Origin: an uncultured Clostridia bacterium
GTDB taxonomy: Bacteria > Bacillota > Clostridia > Christensenellales > Borkfalkiaceae
Assembly (NCBI GenBank): GCA_944358655.1
Contig: CALVRO010000010.1
Coordinates: forward strand, 1 to 49,462
Direction of reading: 5' to 3'
Length of the DNA stretch: 49,462 bases
A program made the position numbers and the translations under genes. Below the pieces are notes generated by a model, which did not search any database, was not told where the DNA came from, and saw nothing but the letters and a program-made list of their open reading frames with translations. Position 1 is the first letter of the stretch; every line of letters starts with the position of its first letter. This document shows positions 1 to 7,915 of the stretch, in pieces.

Positions 1-460
1 AGCACGCAGACGGAGAGGGCGATATTTTAATATTCTATCCTCATTGTCATCCTGAGCGATAGCGAAGGATCTCTTTGTCCGACTGTATCGGCACTCGGGC
101 AGAGATGCCTCGACAACGCGCGCTCACGCTCGGTCTTTCCCCCAACTCTTTCGGCGCGCTGCTCGGCATGACATGGGGGAGGGGAGGACAGCGCTTGTGC
201 GACTGTACTTCGGAGAGAGTGTGTCATTTTGAGCCGAGAAACTCCCCGATACCGCTTCAGATACACTCTCACCACAACGCGGCGCTTTGCGCCGCATATC
301 GAGGCCGCATTGTGTGCGGCCATATCGAGTCCCAAACAGGAGCATATCGAGTTGCCGAAAGGCAACATATCGACCTAATTATGGCCTCTCCGTAGCTATG
401 GGGAGGGCGGAGGGGGGAGATATATAATAGTTCAAGTACTCAAACAATCGGAAGATATCT
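1..460. repeat. Repeat-rich intergenic region upstream of dnaJ
   Basis: I see no convincing gene here. Around 48-80 lies a TGTCATCCTGAGCG...GAAGGATCT sequence of the kind scattered between genes in many Clostridia. Four copies of CATATCGA begin at 295, 321, 343 and 366; self-complementary segments such as GCCGCATTGTGTGCGGC and TTGCCGAAAGGCAA lie between them. Positions 253-268 (CGCTTCAGATACACTC) are the reverse complement of 34318-34333, and the similarity continues more loosely around both sites, so a dispersed repeat occurs twice in opposite orientation. A TATAAT at 423-428 could be the -10 of dnaJ, but I see no -35 and no CIRCE-like operator. Confidence 0.6.
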
Positions 461-1612
461 ATGGCTGAATCCAAGAAAAATTACTACGACATCCTCGGGG
501 TCGCCAAAACGGCCTCGCAGGACGAAATAAAGTCGGCTTACCGCAAGCTCGCCTTGAAGTACCACCCCGACCGCAACCCCGGTGACGAGGCCGCGGCCGA
601 GAAATTCAAGGAGGTCAACGAGGCGCACACCGTGCTCTCCGACCCCGAAAAGCGTAAGCAGTACGACTTCGAGCTCGAACACCCCGGCATGGGCGGGGCA
701 TTTTCGGGCGGAAACCCCTTCTCGGGCGGATTTGCCGAGGGCTTCGGCGATCTGGGCGACATATTCTCGTCCATGTTCGGCGGCGGCTTCGGCAGGGGGA
801 GCGCACGCCAGCCCTCGCGCGGGGCCAATATCGAGCAGACCATCCGTCTGTCCTTCCTCGACGCCATAAAGGGGTGCACAAAGGAGATAAGCTACTTCCG
901 CAACGAGCCCTGCAAGTCGTGCGGCGGCACGGGCGCAAAGGGAGGCACGGCCTATCAGAAGTGCGCCAAGTGCGGCGGCACGGGCAGGATAAAGTATCAG
1001 CAGGATTCCATCTTCGGCCGCACCATTCAGGTAGGGGTATGCCCCGACTGCGGCGGCACGGGCAGGAAGATAACCGAAAAATGCCCCGACTGCAAGGGCA
1101 CGGGCTCGGTGCGCGCGCAGACGAGGTTCACGGTAAACATTCCCGCGGGCGTCGATTCGGACAGCTCGCTCAGAAAGCGCGGATACGGTCAGGCCGCCCC
1201 CAACGGCGGCGAGCCCGGCGACCTCTATCTCTATTTCCAGATAGAGCCCCACAGGCTGCTGAAGAGGCAGGATAAGGACTTGTACGTCACCGTGCCCATC
1301 TCGTTCAGAACGGCCGTGCTCGGCGGCAAAATTCAGGTGCCGGGCATAGACGACACGCACGAACTGACCGTTCCCGCAGGCACGGCCTCGGGCACGCGCT
1401 TCTGCATACGCGGCAAGGGCGTGCGCACGGTCAACGGCACGGGCAATCTCTACGTCGACGTGCAGATAGACATTCCCGAAAAACTGACGCGCGAGCAGAC
1501 CAAAAAGCTCGAAGAGTTCGAGTCCTCCATTCCCCTGAAGTCGTGCGACAACATGCAGCGCTACGCCAACAACCTTTCGGCGCTGTACGGCAAGACGATA
1601 AATAAACAATAA
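461..1612 (+). CDS. dnaJ: Chaperone protein DnaJ (type A Hsp40)
   Basis: 383 residues, the usual DnaJ length. The J domain fills residues 1-70, with the HPD motif at 35-37 that stimulates Hsp70 ATPase. A Gly/Phe-rich linker follows (about 75-115). Next comes the zinc-binding core with four CxxCxGxG repeats ([32 protein letters not shown]), then the two beta-rich client-binding domains. It is a cytosolic co-chaperone that delivers unfolded proteins to DnaK. No dnaK, grpE or hrcA lies beside it; it stands alone and ends at a strong terminator. It lies upstream of an operon that encodes a divergent Hsp70-fold protein further down, so it might serve that ATPase, but this is only inferred from proximity. 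Identification is secure. Confidence 0.97.
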   Translation: MAESKKNYYDILGVAKTASQDEIKSAYRKLALKYHPDRNPGDEAAAEKFKEVNEAHTVLSDPEKRKQYDFELEHPGMGGAFSGGNPFSGGFAEGFGDLGDIFSSMFGGGFGRGSARQPSRGANIEQTIRLSFLDAIKGCTKEISYFRNEPCKSCGGTGAKGGTAYQKCAKCGGTGRIKYQQDSIFGRTIQVGVCPDCGGTGRKITEKCPDCKGTGSVRAQTRFTVNIPAGVDSDSSLRKRGYGQAAPNGGEPGDLYLYFQIEPHRLLKRQDKDLYVTVPISFRTAVLGGKIQVPGIDDTHELTVPAGTASGTRFCIRGKGVRTVNGTGNLYVDVQIDIPEKLTREQTKKLEEFESSIPLKSCDNMQRYANNLSALYGKTINKQ

Positions 1613-1650
1613 ACTCCGCGGGGCAAACGCTTTCCCCGTCGGTAAAATCA

Positions 1651-1695
1651 AGCCCTCCGCGGCGGCGCCTTCGGCGCCGCCGCGGAGGGCTTTTT
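1651..1695 (+). terminator. Intrinsic terminator after dnaJ
   Basis: A perfect 19-bp stem (1651-1669 with 1673-1691) with a 3-nt TTC loop, ending in a run of T. It separates dnaJ from the next operon. Confidence 0.95.
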
Positions 1696-1736
1696 CAGGC
1701 TATATGATTTTTATTTGACTATTTTCAGCTCGGGTC

Positions 1737-1765
1737 TTGTATTTTGACAACTGCAATGTTATAAT
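1737..1765 (+). promoter_or_regulatory. Possible upstream promoter of the ESCRT-like operon
   Basis: TTGTAT (1737-1742) and TATAAT (1760-1765) are 17 bp apart. If used, the mRNA would have a leader of about 190 nt before the first gene at 1962. The leader region is AT-rich and holds a 9-bp inverted repeat, TGCGTTCAA (1855-1863) and TTGAACGCA (1890-1898), which could be a hairpin or an operator. Confidence 0.4.
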
Positions 1766-1922
1766 AGAAGTGTCTGATTTTGTCGACAATATGTATTTTA
1801 TGTTTTATATGTTGAAGGTATCCCTTTCTTTGCCGCGCGTTTTAATAATATTTGTGCGTTCAATATCAATTAAAAAAATTTGTAATTAGTTGAACGCAAT
1901 TCCACCGCAACGCAAAATCGCG

Positions 1923-1931
1923 TGATATAAT
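1923..1931 (+). promoter_or_regulatory. Extended -10 promoter of the ESCRT-like operon
   Basis: TGATATAAT fits an extended -10 element (TGnTATAAT). No good -35 is seen 17 bp upstream. The TTGAACGCA half of the inverted repeat lies about 25 bp before it, where a regulator could act. A ribosome site (AAAGGAG) and the ATG at 1962 follow within 35 nt. Confidence 0.5.
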
Positions 1932-1961
1932 GGGTTCACAAAAGCAAAGGAGATACGTTAA

Positions 1962-2597
1962 ATGCCAATCGCAACCGAAAAGTTCATAACAACGCACCGT
2001 GACCGAGTAAGGCGCGCCAACGAATACCGCGCCAAATCGCCCGAGCCTATCTCCATCTTCGACAGGGAGGCCATAGTTGAGTTCTACCTGTTGGAGGACG
2101 TGGTCCGGCTCTATCAATTCCGCCTGGCGCGGGAGGAGGCCAAGGTAGTCAATACCCGCGCGGGACGGATGGCCAGGGAGCGCAATATTGCAAAGTACAA
2201 GGCGATAATAGATATCTTTATGTCTACCGTCGAGATAGCGTGGGGCGAGATAGACGCCGGCAACTATAAAATAGTGTGGAGCAACATTCCCGAACACGCC
2301 CTTATGGTCGCCGCCAACAGCATAAAATATCTCCCCCAGCTCAGGGATATCGCCGTAAAGATGATCAAGGGCATTTCCGCCGAAATGCTCGAGGCGCAGG
2401 CGCTGGAAAAGGGATTCGAGGAGGATCTCGACGACGTGGAGGCTCACGAGGCCAACTACAGGCGCTACTACAACATGCCCGACGGCACAAAGGTGGAGGC
2501 TCCCTCGGCCGAAAAGATACAGGAGCTCATCGACAAGCTCAACGAGGTCATCCCCGACAACGACAATACCGTAAAATATAAGTCCAAACTCTCGTAA
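1962..2597 (+). CDS. Helical protein, first gene of ESCRT-like operon; possible second ESCRT-III-fold subunit
   Basis: 211 residues, predicted all-helical by reading, with no signal peptide, membrane segment or catalytic motif. The N-terminal third is basic (TTHRDRVRRANEYR), the C-terminal half acidic (EEDLDDVEAHE) and the end lysine-rich. A basic N-terminal part followed by an acidic regulatory tail is the ESCRT-III layout. The stretch around residues 90-150 is laid out like the matching part of the next protein. I do not recognise a named family; the ESCRT-III idea rests on size, charge pattern and neighbours. The start has AAAGGAG upstream. It is the first gene of a co-directional run in which a Vps4-like ATPase, a protease and a RuvB-like ATPase follow within short gaps. 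Confidence 0.6.
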   Translation: MPIATEKFITTHRDRVRRANEYRAKSPEPISIFDREAIVEFYLLEDVVRLYQFRLAREEAKVVNTRAGRMARERNIAKYKAIIDIFMSTVEIAWGEIDAGNYKIVWSNIPEHALMVAANSIKYLPQLRDIAVKMIKGISAEMLEAQALEKGFEEDLDDVEAHEANYRRYYNMPDGTKVEAPSAEKIQELIDKLNEVIPDNDNTVKYKSKLS

Positions 2598-2652
2598 CTC
2601 AATTTTAAAACATACTTCAACTTAAAATACATATATAAGGAGAACTAAAATC

Positions 2653-3279
2653 ATGGCAAGAAAATTAACCAACGACGATAAAATAATCAACGCTTTCGAC
2701 GCTCTCGACAAGTCGGTAAAAAATCTCAACAAATTCGGCGAGAAGTACAACGAGCATATCGACCGCGCCGCCATTCGCGGCGACGACGCGCGGGCAAGGC
2801 AGCTCATCCGTCAGAAGGTAGGCGTGTACGAGCTCGCCGAACAGCTCACAACGCTCAAGGGCAATATCGAGCTCGGCGTCTATACCTCGAAGGTCATTGC
2901 CGACCTCGGTGCCCTGCCCGACGCCATTTCGGCATGCAGGGGACTGCTCTCCGAGTCGCCCAACTTCAAAAAGCTCGGTTCGGATATCGAAAGGATATTC
3001 ATGGACATGAAGCGCCCCGTGGGCGAGATAAACCGTCTCAACGAAATCCTGGACAACGCGCTCGCTCCCGTTCCCTCAAATTCTCTTACAAGCCGTCTGG
3101 ACGGGGCCGACAGCTTCGAAAATTCCGACGCATACAAGGCCGAATACGCCGCCATGCTCGAAAGAATAAAGGGCAAAGTGGCCGGCGAGGCCGTTGCCAA
3201 GCCCACGGCCATCGGCAACGACGCCACCGAGGATATCGACTACGCAGGCCTCATCGACGAGGAAAACAAGAAAAAGTAA
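2653..3279 (+). CDS. ESCRT-III/Snf7-like protein with C-terminal MIM-like motif
   Basis: 208 residues, soluble, mostly helical. Residues about 5-100 form long charged helices with a basic start (MARKLTNDDK). A segment around 75-140 (ELGVYTSKVIADLGALPDAI then INRLNEILDNAL) reads like the helix 3-4 region of Snf7/CdvB proteins, where a hydrophobic helix precedes an N-L-x-E-I-L-type helix. A disordered acidic tail ends in DIDYAGLI (194-201) followed by DEENKKK. In eukaryotic and archaeal ESCRT-III the extreme C-terminus carries the motif that binds the MIT domain of Vps4; here the next gene is a Vps4-type ATPase. The same octapeptide type occurs in the protease two genes on. ESCRT-III membership is inference from layout and context. 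The start has AAGGAGA upstream. Confidence 0.65.
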   Translation: MARKLTNDDKIINAFDALDKSVKNLNKFGEKYNEHIDRAAIRGDDARARQLIRQKVGVYELAEQLTTLKGNIELGVYTSKVIADLGALPDAISACRGLLSESPNFKKLGSDIERIFMDMKRPVGEINRLNEILDNALAPVPSNSLTSRLDGADSFENSDAYKAEYAAMLERIKGKVAGEAVAKPTAIGNDATEDIDYAGLIDEENKKK

Positions 3280-3309
3280 GAATAGTAAGGAAAGTAAGGT
3301 AATCAAACA

Positions 3310-4530
3310 ATGTCCGAAGCAAGCATGATAGGCGTATTCAACGCCAAGATAAACGCGTTCAATAAGGCCGTGCGCGAGGGCGACGCTCAAGCCGTCTGCG
3401 ATATCGGCGCCGAGATGCTGCACATCGTAGTAGAAGAGTGCTCCAAGCCCGGCGTCGCCTCGTCGGTCAAGGACGTCTACCGCAAACAGGGGAAGGCGGT
3501 GCTCGATCACATAGTCCGTATGGCCAAGAGCCGCCCCGCGCCCACGGGCGCGGGCGGCGGACAGGCCGCGGGCAGCGACCCCTACTACGCGGAGAAGGAC
3601 TGGTTCTCCGACGACGTCCCCGCCCTCGGCTTTAAGGATATAATAGGCGTGCAGGAGGTAAAGGACGCCTTCATGGCCGACGTCGTGGCGCCATTAAGGC
3701 CCGAATTCCGCGAAGTCTACCGCAGGTTCCGGGGCGATCAGATTGGCAGCCAAATTCTGCTGACGGGCGTTCCGGGCACAGGAAAAACTCATATCGTAAG
3801 GTGCCTTGCGGGCGCTTTGAACTGTAAAATAGCCATAGTTTCCGCCAGCGAGGTGCTGGCCAGCGTTGTAGGCGTGGCCGAAAAGAACATACGCGACGTC
3901 TTTGCTCAGGCCGAAAAGCTTGAAAGGTGCATAATCTTCATCGACGAGATCGACAGCCTGTGCAGCGACCGCGATTCGCCCGACTCGCGCAACACCAAGT
4001 CGGTGCTCACCACGCTGCTCACCTGCATGGACGGGTTTACAAAGACCACCGAGCCCGGGCGGCTGCGCATAATTGTTGCGGCCACCAACCTTCCGTGGAA
4101 GCTCGACCCCGCCTTAAAGCGCGGCGGCAGGTTCGAAACGCAGATCTACGTTCCTCTGCCCGACAAGGACGGGCGCATCATGTTCGTGCACAACGGCCTT
4201 GCAAAGGTGCCCCACGCCGCCGACGTCACCGAAGACTGGCTGGCCGAAAGAATGAACGGGTACTCGGGCGCAGACATAAAGGCAATGCTGAGGCAGATAT
4301 CCAACAGGCCTCTCCGCCGCGAGATAAAGAACATAACCGAAAAGAGGGGCGTTGCGGGCGAAAGGGTCACCCGCGAGGACTGCGAGGAAGTTATAAAAAA
4401 TTACATAAACCCCGTCAATACCGAAATGCTTCTGCGCTTTGAAGCGTACAATAAAGGAATGTCTTACATTCAGTACCTGACAAAGCTCAGGGCCGAGGCC
4501 GAAGCAAAGGGCAAGAAAGATGATAAGTAA
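3310..4530 (+). CDS. Vps4/katanin-like AAA+ ATPase with N-terminal MIT-like domain
   Basis: 406 residues. Residues 1-75 form a three-helix segment of MIT type, followed by a Gly/Ala linker. The single AAA module has Walker A GVPGTGKT (153-160), Walker B IIFIDEID (208-215), a second region of homology with AATN, and GGRFETQIYVPLPD, the signature of the meiotic clade (Vps4, katanin, spastin) rather than FtsH or ClpX. A C-terminal helical lid with an extra basic helix ends the protein. Vps4 enzymes pull ESCRT-III subunits out of membrane polymers by threading them through a hexamer. The gene sits directly after an ESCRT-III-like gene with a candidate MIT-binding tail, the expected partner. It overlaps the next gene by 11 nt. 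The AAA call is secure; the disassembly role is inference. Confidence 0.9.
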   Translation: MSEASMIGVFNAKINAFNKAVREGDAQAVCDIGAEMLHIVVEECSKPGVASSVKDVYRKQGKAVLDHIVRMAKSRPAPTGAGGGQAAGSDPYYAEKDWFSDDVPALGFKDIIGVQEVKDAFMADVVAPLRPEFREVYRRFRGDQIGSQILLTGVPGTGKTHIVRCLAGALNCKIAIVSASEVLASVVGVAEKNIRDVFAQAEKLERCIIFIDEIDSLCSDRDSPDSRNTKSVLTTLLTCMDGFTKTTEPGRLRIIVAATNLPWKLDPALKRGGRFETQIYVPLPDKDGRIMFVHNGLAKVPHAADVTEDWLAERMNGYSGADIKAMLRQISNRPLRREIKNITEKRGVAGERVTREDCEEVIKNYINPVNTEMLLRFEAYNKGMSYIQYLTKLRAEAEAKGKKDDK

Positions 4531-5629
4531 GGAATATATTACCGCGTGTTACGTCAACGCGCGCGAACAGATAAAGCTGGGCAACCCGCGCGAGGCAAGG
4601 GCATTTATTTTAAAGATACTCAACGCCGCCGTAAGCAGCTATTACGCCCCCGAGGCCTCCATACTTTCAAGGGCCAAAACGGCGGCCTTTATGGATAAAT
4701 GGCTGGCCGTCTCCCGCGTTCTCTACGAGGACGGCATAACCGAATGGGTCAGGCGCGCCTTCGGCCTCGCCGAAGAGCGTCCCGCGCTGACGCCCCCCGT
4801 CGAAAAGCCTTCCGCGCCCGCCTCGGAGGGCGGCGCGCTCCCCGTTCCCGATATCGAGGGGCTTATGGCGCCCGAAGGGAAGGGGACGGAAACCGCCCCC
4901 GCCGAGCCCGCGAAAAGTGACCTCCCCGAGCCTGCGCTCCCCGCAGACAAGCTGCCCGCAGCCGACATAGACTATTCGGGGCTCATCGCCGAGTCGGCCG
5001 ACAAGGCCGACTGGGTGGCCTCGCTGTTCGAGGCCAACAGGGGAGCCGTCGTCCGCATCACCATCGCCGCCAACGGCAGCCTGACCAGCGGCACGGGCTT
5101 TATTATCTCGCCCAACGGGTACCTTCTCACCAACGACCACGTTGTGTTCGACGAGGCCACGGGCGCCTATCACTCAAAGGTGAAAATGTCCTTCGAGGGA
5201 CAAAAGAAGAGCTATAAATTGGACGTGCTCTTTTCGGACAAGTCTGCAGACGTCGCGCTCTGCTCCTTCGACCCCGCCGAGGTGGGCGACTTCAAGGTGA
5301 TAAAGCGCATTTCAGACTATTCAAAGGTCAGACAGGGCACCGAGTGCATGGTGATAGGCAACATGTTCGGACAGGGGCTCTCGCCCTGCATGGGCAATAT
5401 CCGCTACACCAAGAGCGCCGATGGCAATATCGTCTACACCGTGCCCTCCAACCCCGGCGATTCGGGCGGGCCCGTCTTTATCCGCAGCGGCGAGTGCATA
5501 GGCATACACAAGAGTAAAACCACTTCCGTCAACGCCAGCTCGGCCGACGGCGTGGCCAACGCCACGCCCATGGACAGGATAGACGCCCTGCTTAAAAAGT
5601 GGACGGAGTGCAACGGCATAACTCTCTGA
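4520..5629 (+). CDS. Cytosolic trypsin-like serine protease with N-terminal MIT-like domain
   Basis: 369 residues without signal peptide or membrane span, so probably cytosolic, unlike most HtrA proteins. Residues 1-83 form a helical domain alignable by eye with the N-termini of the ATPases before and after it. A Pro/Ala/Glu-rich linker (84-147) follows. The linker holds DIEGLM (111-116) and ends in DIDYSGLI (149-156), nearly identical to the tail motif of the ESCRT-III-like protein. The protease domain has His207 (TNDHVV), Asp244 (SADVAL) and Ser315 (NPGDSGGP), a full catalytic triad. No PDZ domain is present. The start overlaps the ATPase gene by 11 nt, indicating coupled translation. It may be brought to the complex by MIT/MIM contacts to cut a component or client; the substrate is unknown. 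Confidence 0.88.
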   Translation: MISKEYITACYVNAREQIKLGNPREARAFILKILNAAVSSYYAPEASILSRAKTAAFMDKWLAVSRVLYEDGITEWVRRAFGLAEERPALTPPVEKPSAPASEGGALPVPDIEGLMAPEGKGTETAPAEPAKSDLPEPALPADKLPAADIDYSGLIAESADKADWVASLFEANRGAVVRITIAANGSLTSGTGFIISPNGYLLTNDHVVFDEATGAYHSKVKMSFEGQKKSYKLDVLFSDKSADVALCSFDPAEVGDFKVIKRISDYSKVRQGTECMVIGNMFGQGLSPCMGNIRYTKSADGNIVYTVPSNPGDSGGPVFIRSGECIGIHKSKTTSVNASSADGVANATPMDRIDALLKKWTECNGITL

Positions 5630-5646
5630 CAAAGGAGCACAAAAAG

Positions 5647-7194
5647 ATGTCATTCAAGGATGAATTTCTTCAAAAATACAGGGTCGCCCTGCACGCCGCC
5701 CGCGCGAACGACGAAAAGGGGGTGATAGACGGGCTCTCCGAGCTGTACTCCCTCTTTTGCGAGCAGTACGGCAAAAACAACGGCGACAGCATAGTTATAA
5801 AAGCCAAGCTAAGCTATTGGCAGGACGTGTTCGGCTCATACATAGCAATAGTGCGCGAGCACGGCCTTTCCGACAGGCGCGTTAAAAAGTTCTTCGGGCT
5901 GATAGCCGATGACGACGTGCCGTCGTTCGGCGAACTGCTGAGGGGCGGAGAAATGCCCGCAGTCGCGCCTTCCGCCCCCTCGGACGGCCGCGACACATAT
6001 CCCTCGGTGACGGCGCCGAAGGAAGATATCGCCCCCGTAGCACCTCCCGACAATACGGGGGACATCCCCTCGGTCATCCCTCCCGAGCCCTATGCGGCCC
6101 AAGGGGGGGAGGGGGAAACGCCCTCGCCCGCACCAAGCGGTGGGGAGGCCGGGCCCTGCGAGCCGCTCTCACCCGTACCCGAAAAGGGGGGCAAGAGCAG
6201 GGCGGGAGGGGGGAGCGACCGCCCCTCGTTCACCCCGCAGAGCCTCAGGGATTTCATCGGTCAACAGCACATAGTACGCGTTCTTTTAAAGGAAATTGCC
6301 ATTGCAAACAACGAGGGCAGACGGCACCTCGACAACATACTCCTCTTCGGCGAACCCGGTTTGGGCAAATCTACTCTCATGGAGCTGATAGCCAAGGAGC
6401 TGGGGGTACCGTTCGAGCTTTTGGACTGTTCGCAGTTCCGCAACAGCCAGCAGTCGCTCAAGGCTCTGCAGAACTTCTTCCTGCGCGTCGCGCGCGAAAA
6501 CAAGCCCGTAGTCATCGCCCTCGACGAGATACACATGCTCAATAACGAGCTGCAGTCCTCCCTCCTCACCCTTCTCAACAACAGGGTGTATGTCTCCCCG
6601 CTCGACGTCAACGGCCGCTGCGTGCGCGTGCCCATCGACGAATTCACCTTCATCGCCGCCACCACCGACGACGATAAAGTGCTCGATACCATCAAAAACC
6701 GCTGCCTCAGGCTCAAGTTCCAGATGGTCGACTACACCCCCGAGGAGCTTACGCGCATCTATAAGAACAAGGTGGCCGCAAAGGGGCTTACCATCACCGA
6801 CGAGGCCGTGGCTGCCTGCGTGCCCCGCAGCAGGGGCGCGATAAGGTACGTCAACGCCATAGTCGACGGCCTCAACACTGCGCTCTACAGCGACGAGGGC
6901 GTGCGCCTCTCCACAAGCATAGATCTCGACCTCGCGCTCAGATATTTCGCCGAAAAGGGCATAGACCCCATCGGCCTCGAGGCCAAGGATATCGAGATAT
7001 TAAATACCATTGCCGAGGACACAAGCGGCGCCGTAAGCGCCGACGTGCTGTCGGCAAGGGTGGGCATGGATACCAAAAAGTATCTCTCCGAGTACGAGCG
7101 CTACCTTATAAAAATAGGCTTCATCTCGGTCAGCGGCCGCGGCCGCAGCCTCACCGAAAAGGCCCTCGAATACCTTAAAAAGAGCCATTCATAA
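5647..7194 (+). CDS. RuvB-like AAA+ ATPase with N-terminal MIT-like domain
   Basis: 515 residues from the ATG with AAAGGAG upstream; an in-frame ATG at 5599 would overlap the protease and has no such site. Residues 1-88 are an MIT-like helical domain, followed by a long Pro/Gly/Ser linker (about 95-195). The rest is close to RuvB: DFIGQ, Walker A GEPGLGKST (235-243), Walker B VIALDEIH (289-296), sensor-1 AATT, a lid helix, and a C-terminal winged helix ending YLIKIGFISVSGRGR, as in the DNA-binding domain of RuvB. True RuvB is about 340 residues, lacks the N-terminal domain and usually sits with ruvA. Whether this paralogue works on DNA or has become a remodeller of the complex cannot be told. 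It is the last gene of the GC-rich part of the operon. Confidence 0.88.
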   Translation: MSFKDEFLQKYRVALHAARANDEKGVIDGLSELYSLFCEQYGKNNGDSIVIKAKLSYWQDVFGSYIAIVREHGLSDRRVKKFFGLIADDDVPSFGELLRGGEMPAVAPSAPSDGRDTYPSVTAPKEDIAPVAPPDNTGDIPSVIPPEPYAAQGGEGETPSPAPSGGEAGPCEPLSPVPEKGGKSRAGGGSDRPSFTPQSLRDFIGQQHIVRVLLKEIAIANNEGRRHLDNILLFGEPGLGKSTLMELIAKELGVPFELLDCSQFRNSQQSLKALQNFFLRVARENKPVVIALDEIHMLNNELQSSLLTLLNNRVYVSPLDVNGRCVRVPIDEFTFIAATTDDDKVLDTIKNRCLRLKFQMVDYTPEELTRIYKNKVAAKGLTITDEAVAACVPRSRGAIRYVNAIVDGLNTALYSDEGVRLSTSIDLDLALRYFAEKGIDPIGLEAKDIEILNTIAEDTSGAVSADVLSARVGMDTKKYLSEYERYLIKIGFISVSGRGRSLTEKALEYLKKSHS

Positions 7195-7240
7195 TTTAAT
7201 TGTTGCGCCATATTGCGGCACCAATTCCCCTTTATGGGGT

Positions 7241-7273
7241 GGCGCGGCGGGCACTTTAAAGGCCCGCCGCGCC
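7241..7273 (+). terminator. Hairpin between the two parts of the system
   Basis: A 12-bp GC-rich stem (7241-7252 with 7262-7273) and a 9-nt loop ACTTTAAAG. No U-run follows directly, so it may be a weak or factor-dependent terminator, or an mRNA processing or stabilising hairpin. It marks the change from GC-rich to AT-richer genes. Confidence 0.55.
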
Positions 7274-7310
7274 CTGCCGCGTTTATTACATTTTACGATT
7301 TAGGTTTATT

Positions 7311-7910
7311 ATGACAAAGAAAGAACTTTTAGACATGTTTGAAGGCAGTATATTGCAAAATGATACCGAAAATGGCGGGCTGTTCAAGTGGTACTATTCG
7401 CTGATCAAGGCTGCTTTGGAGCCCGTGCCCGAAAAATGTGAGGTCAGCGGAGGGCTTCTCTCCAAGTACAAAAACGCCGACGATTTGGGCAGCCGCATAA
7501 GGAACGCCGTCTCTCTCATCTCCGCCCCAAACGAGCTTGAAACCTGCCTGAAAGATATTCTTTCCTCGGCCCGTAAGGCGGCGCTGCCCTTTTCTAAAGT
7601 TCCGCCTTCGGCCGAAGAACAGAAATCCATGCGCCTAAAAGTCATTGAAAGAACAGACGAAATAATGCTCGATCTTTGTTCAAATAGCCGTTATGAGCAA
7701 GCCTGCAAAAGCTTATCCGAGGCGCGCGACATAATGTCGCATATGCTGTTCCCCAAGTCAAGCCCGTCTGTTTCGGACATATATCAAAGGATGATGGAGC
7801 AAATAGATCGCATTTCCGAAATGTTTCGCATCGGAAAATATACCGAGGCTCAGTCCGCTGCCGAAGATATCCGCGTAAACGCTATTAAATGGAGAGATAT
7901 GGAGAGGTAA
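7311..7910 (+). CDS. Hypothetical helical protein
   Basis: 199 residues, soluble, helical throughout, no family recognised. The last 40 residues (EQIDRISEMFRIGKYTEAQ...) have the helix-turn-helix rhythm and Gly-Lys-Tyr turn also found in the MIT-like N-termini of the ATPases upstream, and the middle (SRYEQACKSLSEARDIM) shows the same pattern. It may therefore contain two degenerate MIT- or TPR-like repeats; this is weak. The ribosome site is poor. The gene opens a run of six closely spaced or overlapping genes with lower GC and more AT-ending codons than those before 7.2 kb. Confidence 0.6.
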   Translation: MTKKELLDMFEGSILQNDTENGGLFKWYYSLIKAALEPVPEKCEVSGGLLSKYKNADDLGSRIRNAVSLISAPNELETCLKDILSSARKAALPFSKVPPSAEEQKSMRLKVIERTDEIMLDLCSNSRYEQACKSLSEARDIMSHMLFPKSSPSVSDIYQRMMEQIDRISEMFRIGKYTEAQSAAEDIRVNAIKWRDMER

Positions 7911-7915
7911 TAAAT

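Noticed and set aside
285-375. CRISPR array
   Set aside because: The repeated unit is only 8-9 bp, the spacers are self-complementary and there are no cas genes in the window.
440-1651. 403-residue open frame on the minus strand across dnaJ
   Set aside because: It mirrors dnaJ, has low-complexity Ala/Arg/Gly composition typical of antisense frames in GC-rich DNA, and no ribosome site.
4520-5629. Exported HtrA protease
   Set aside because: It has no signal peptide, membrane span or PDZ domain; the N-terminus is a helical adaptor. The true exported HtrA is at 34635.
5647-7194. Canonical Holliday-junction helicase RuvB
   Set aside because: The ATPase and winged-helix parts match, but the MIT-like start, long linker and lack of ruvA or ruvC nearby argue for a specialised paralogue.
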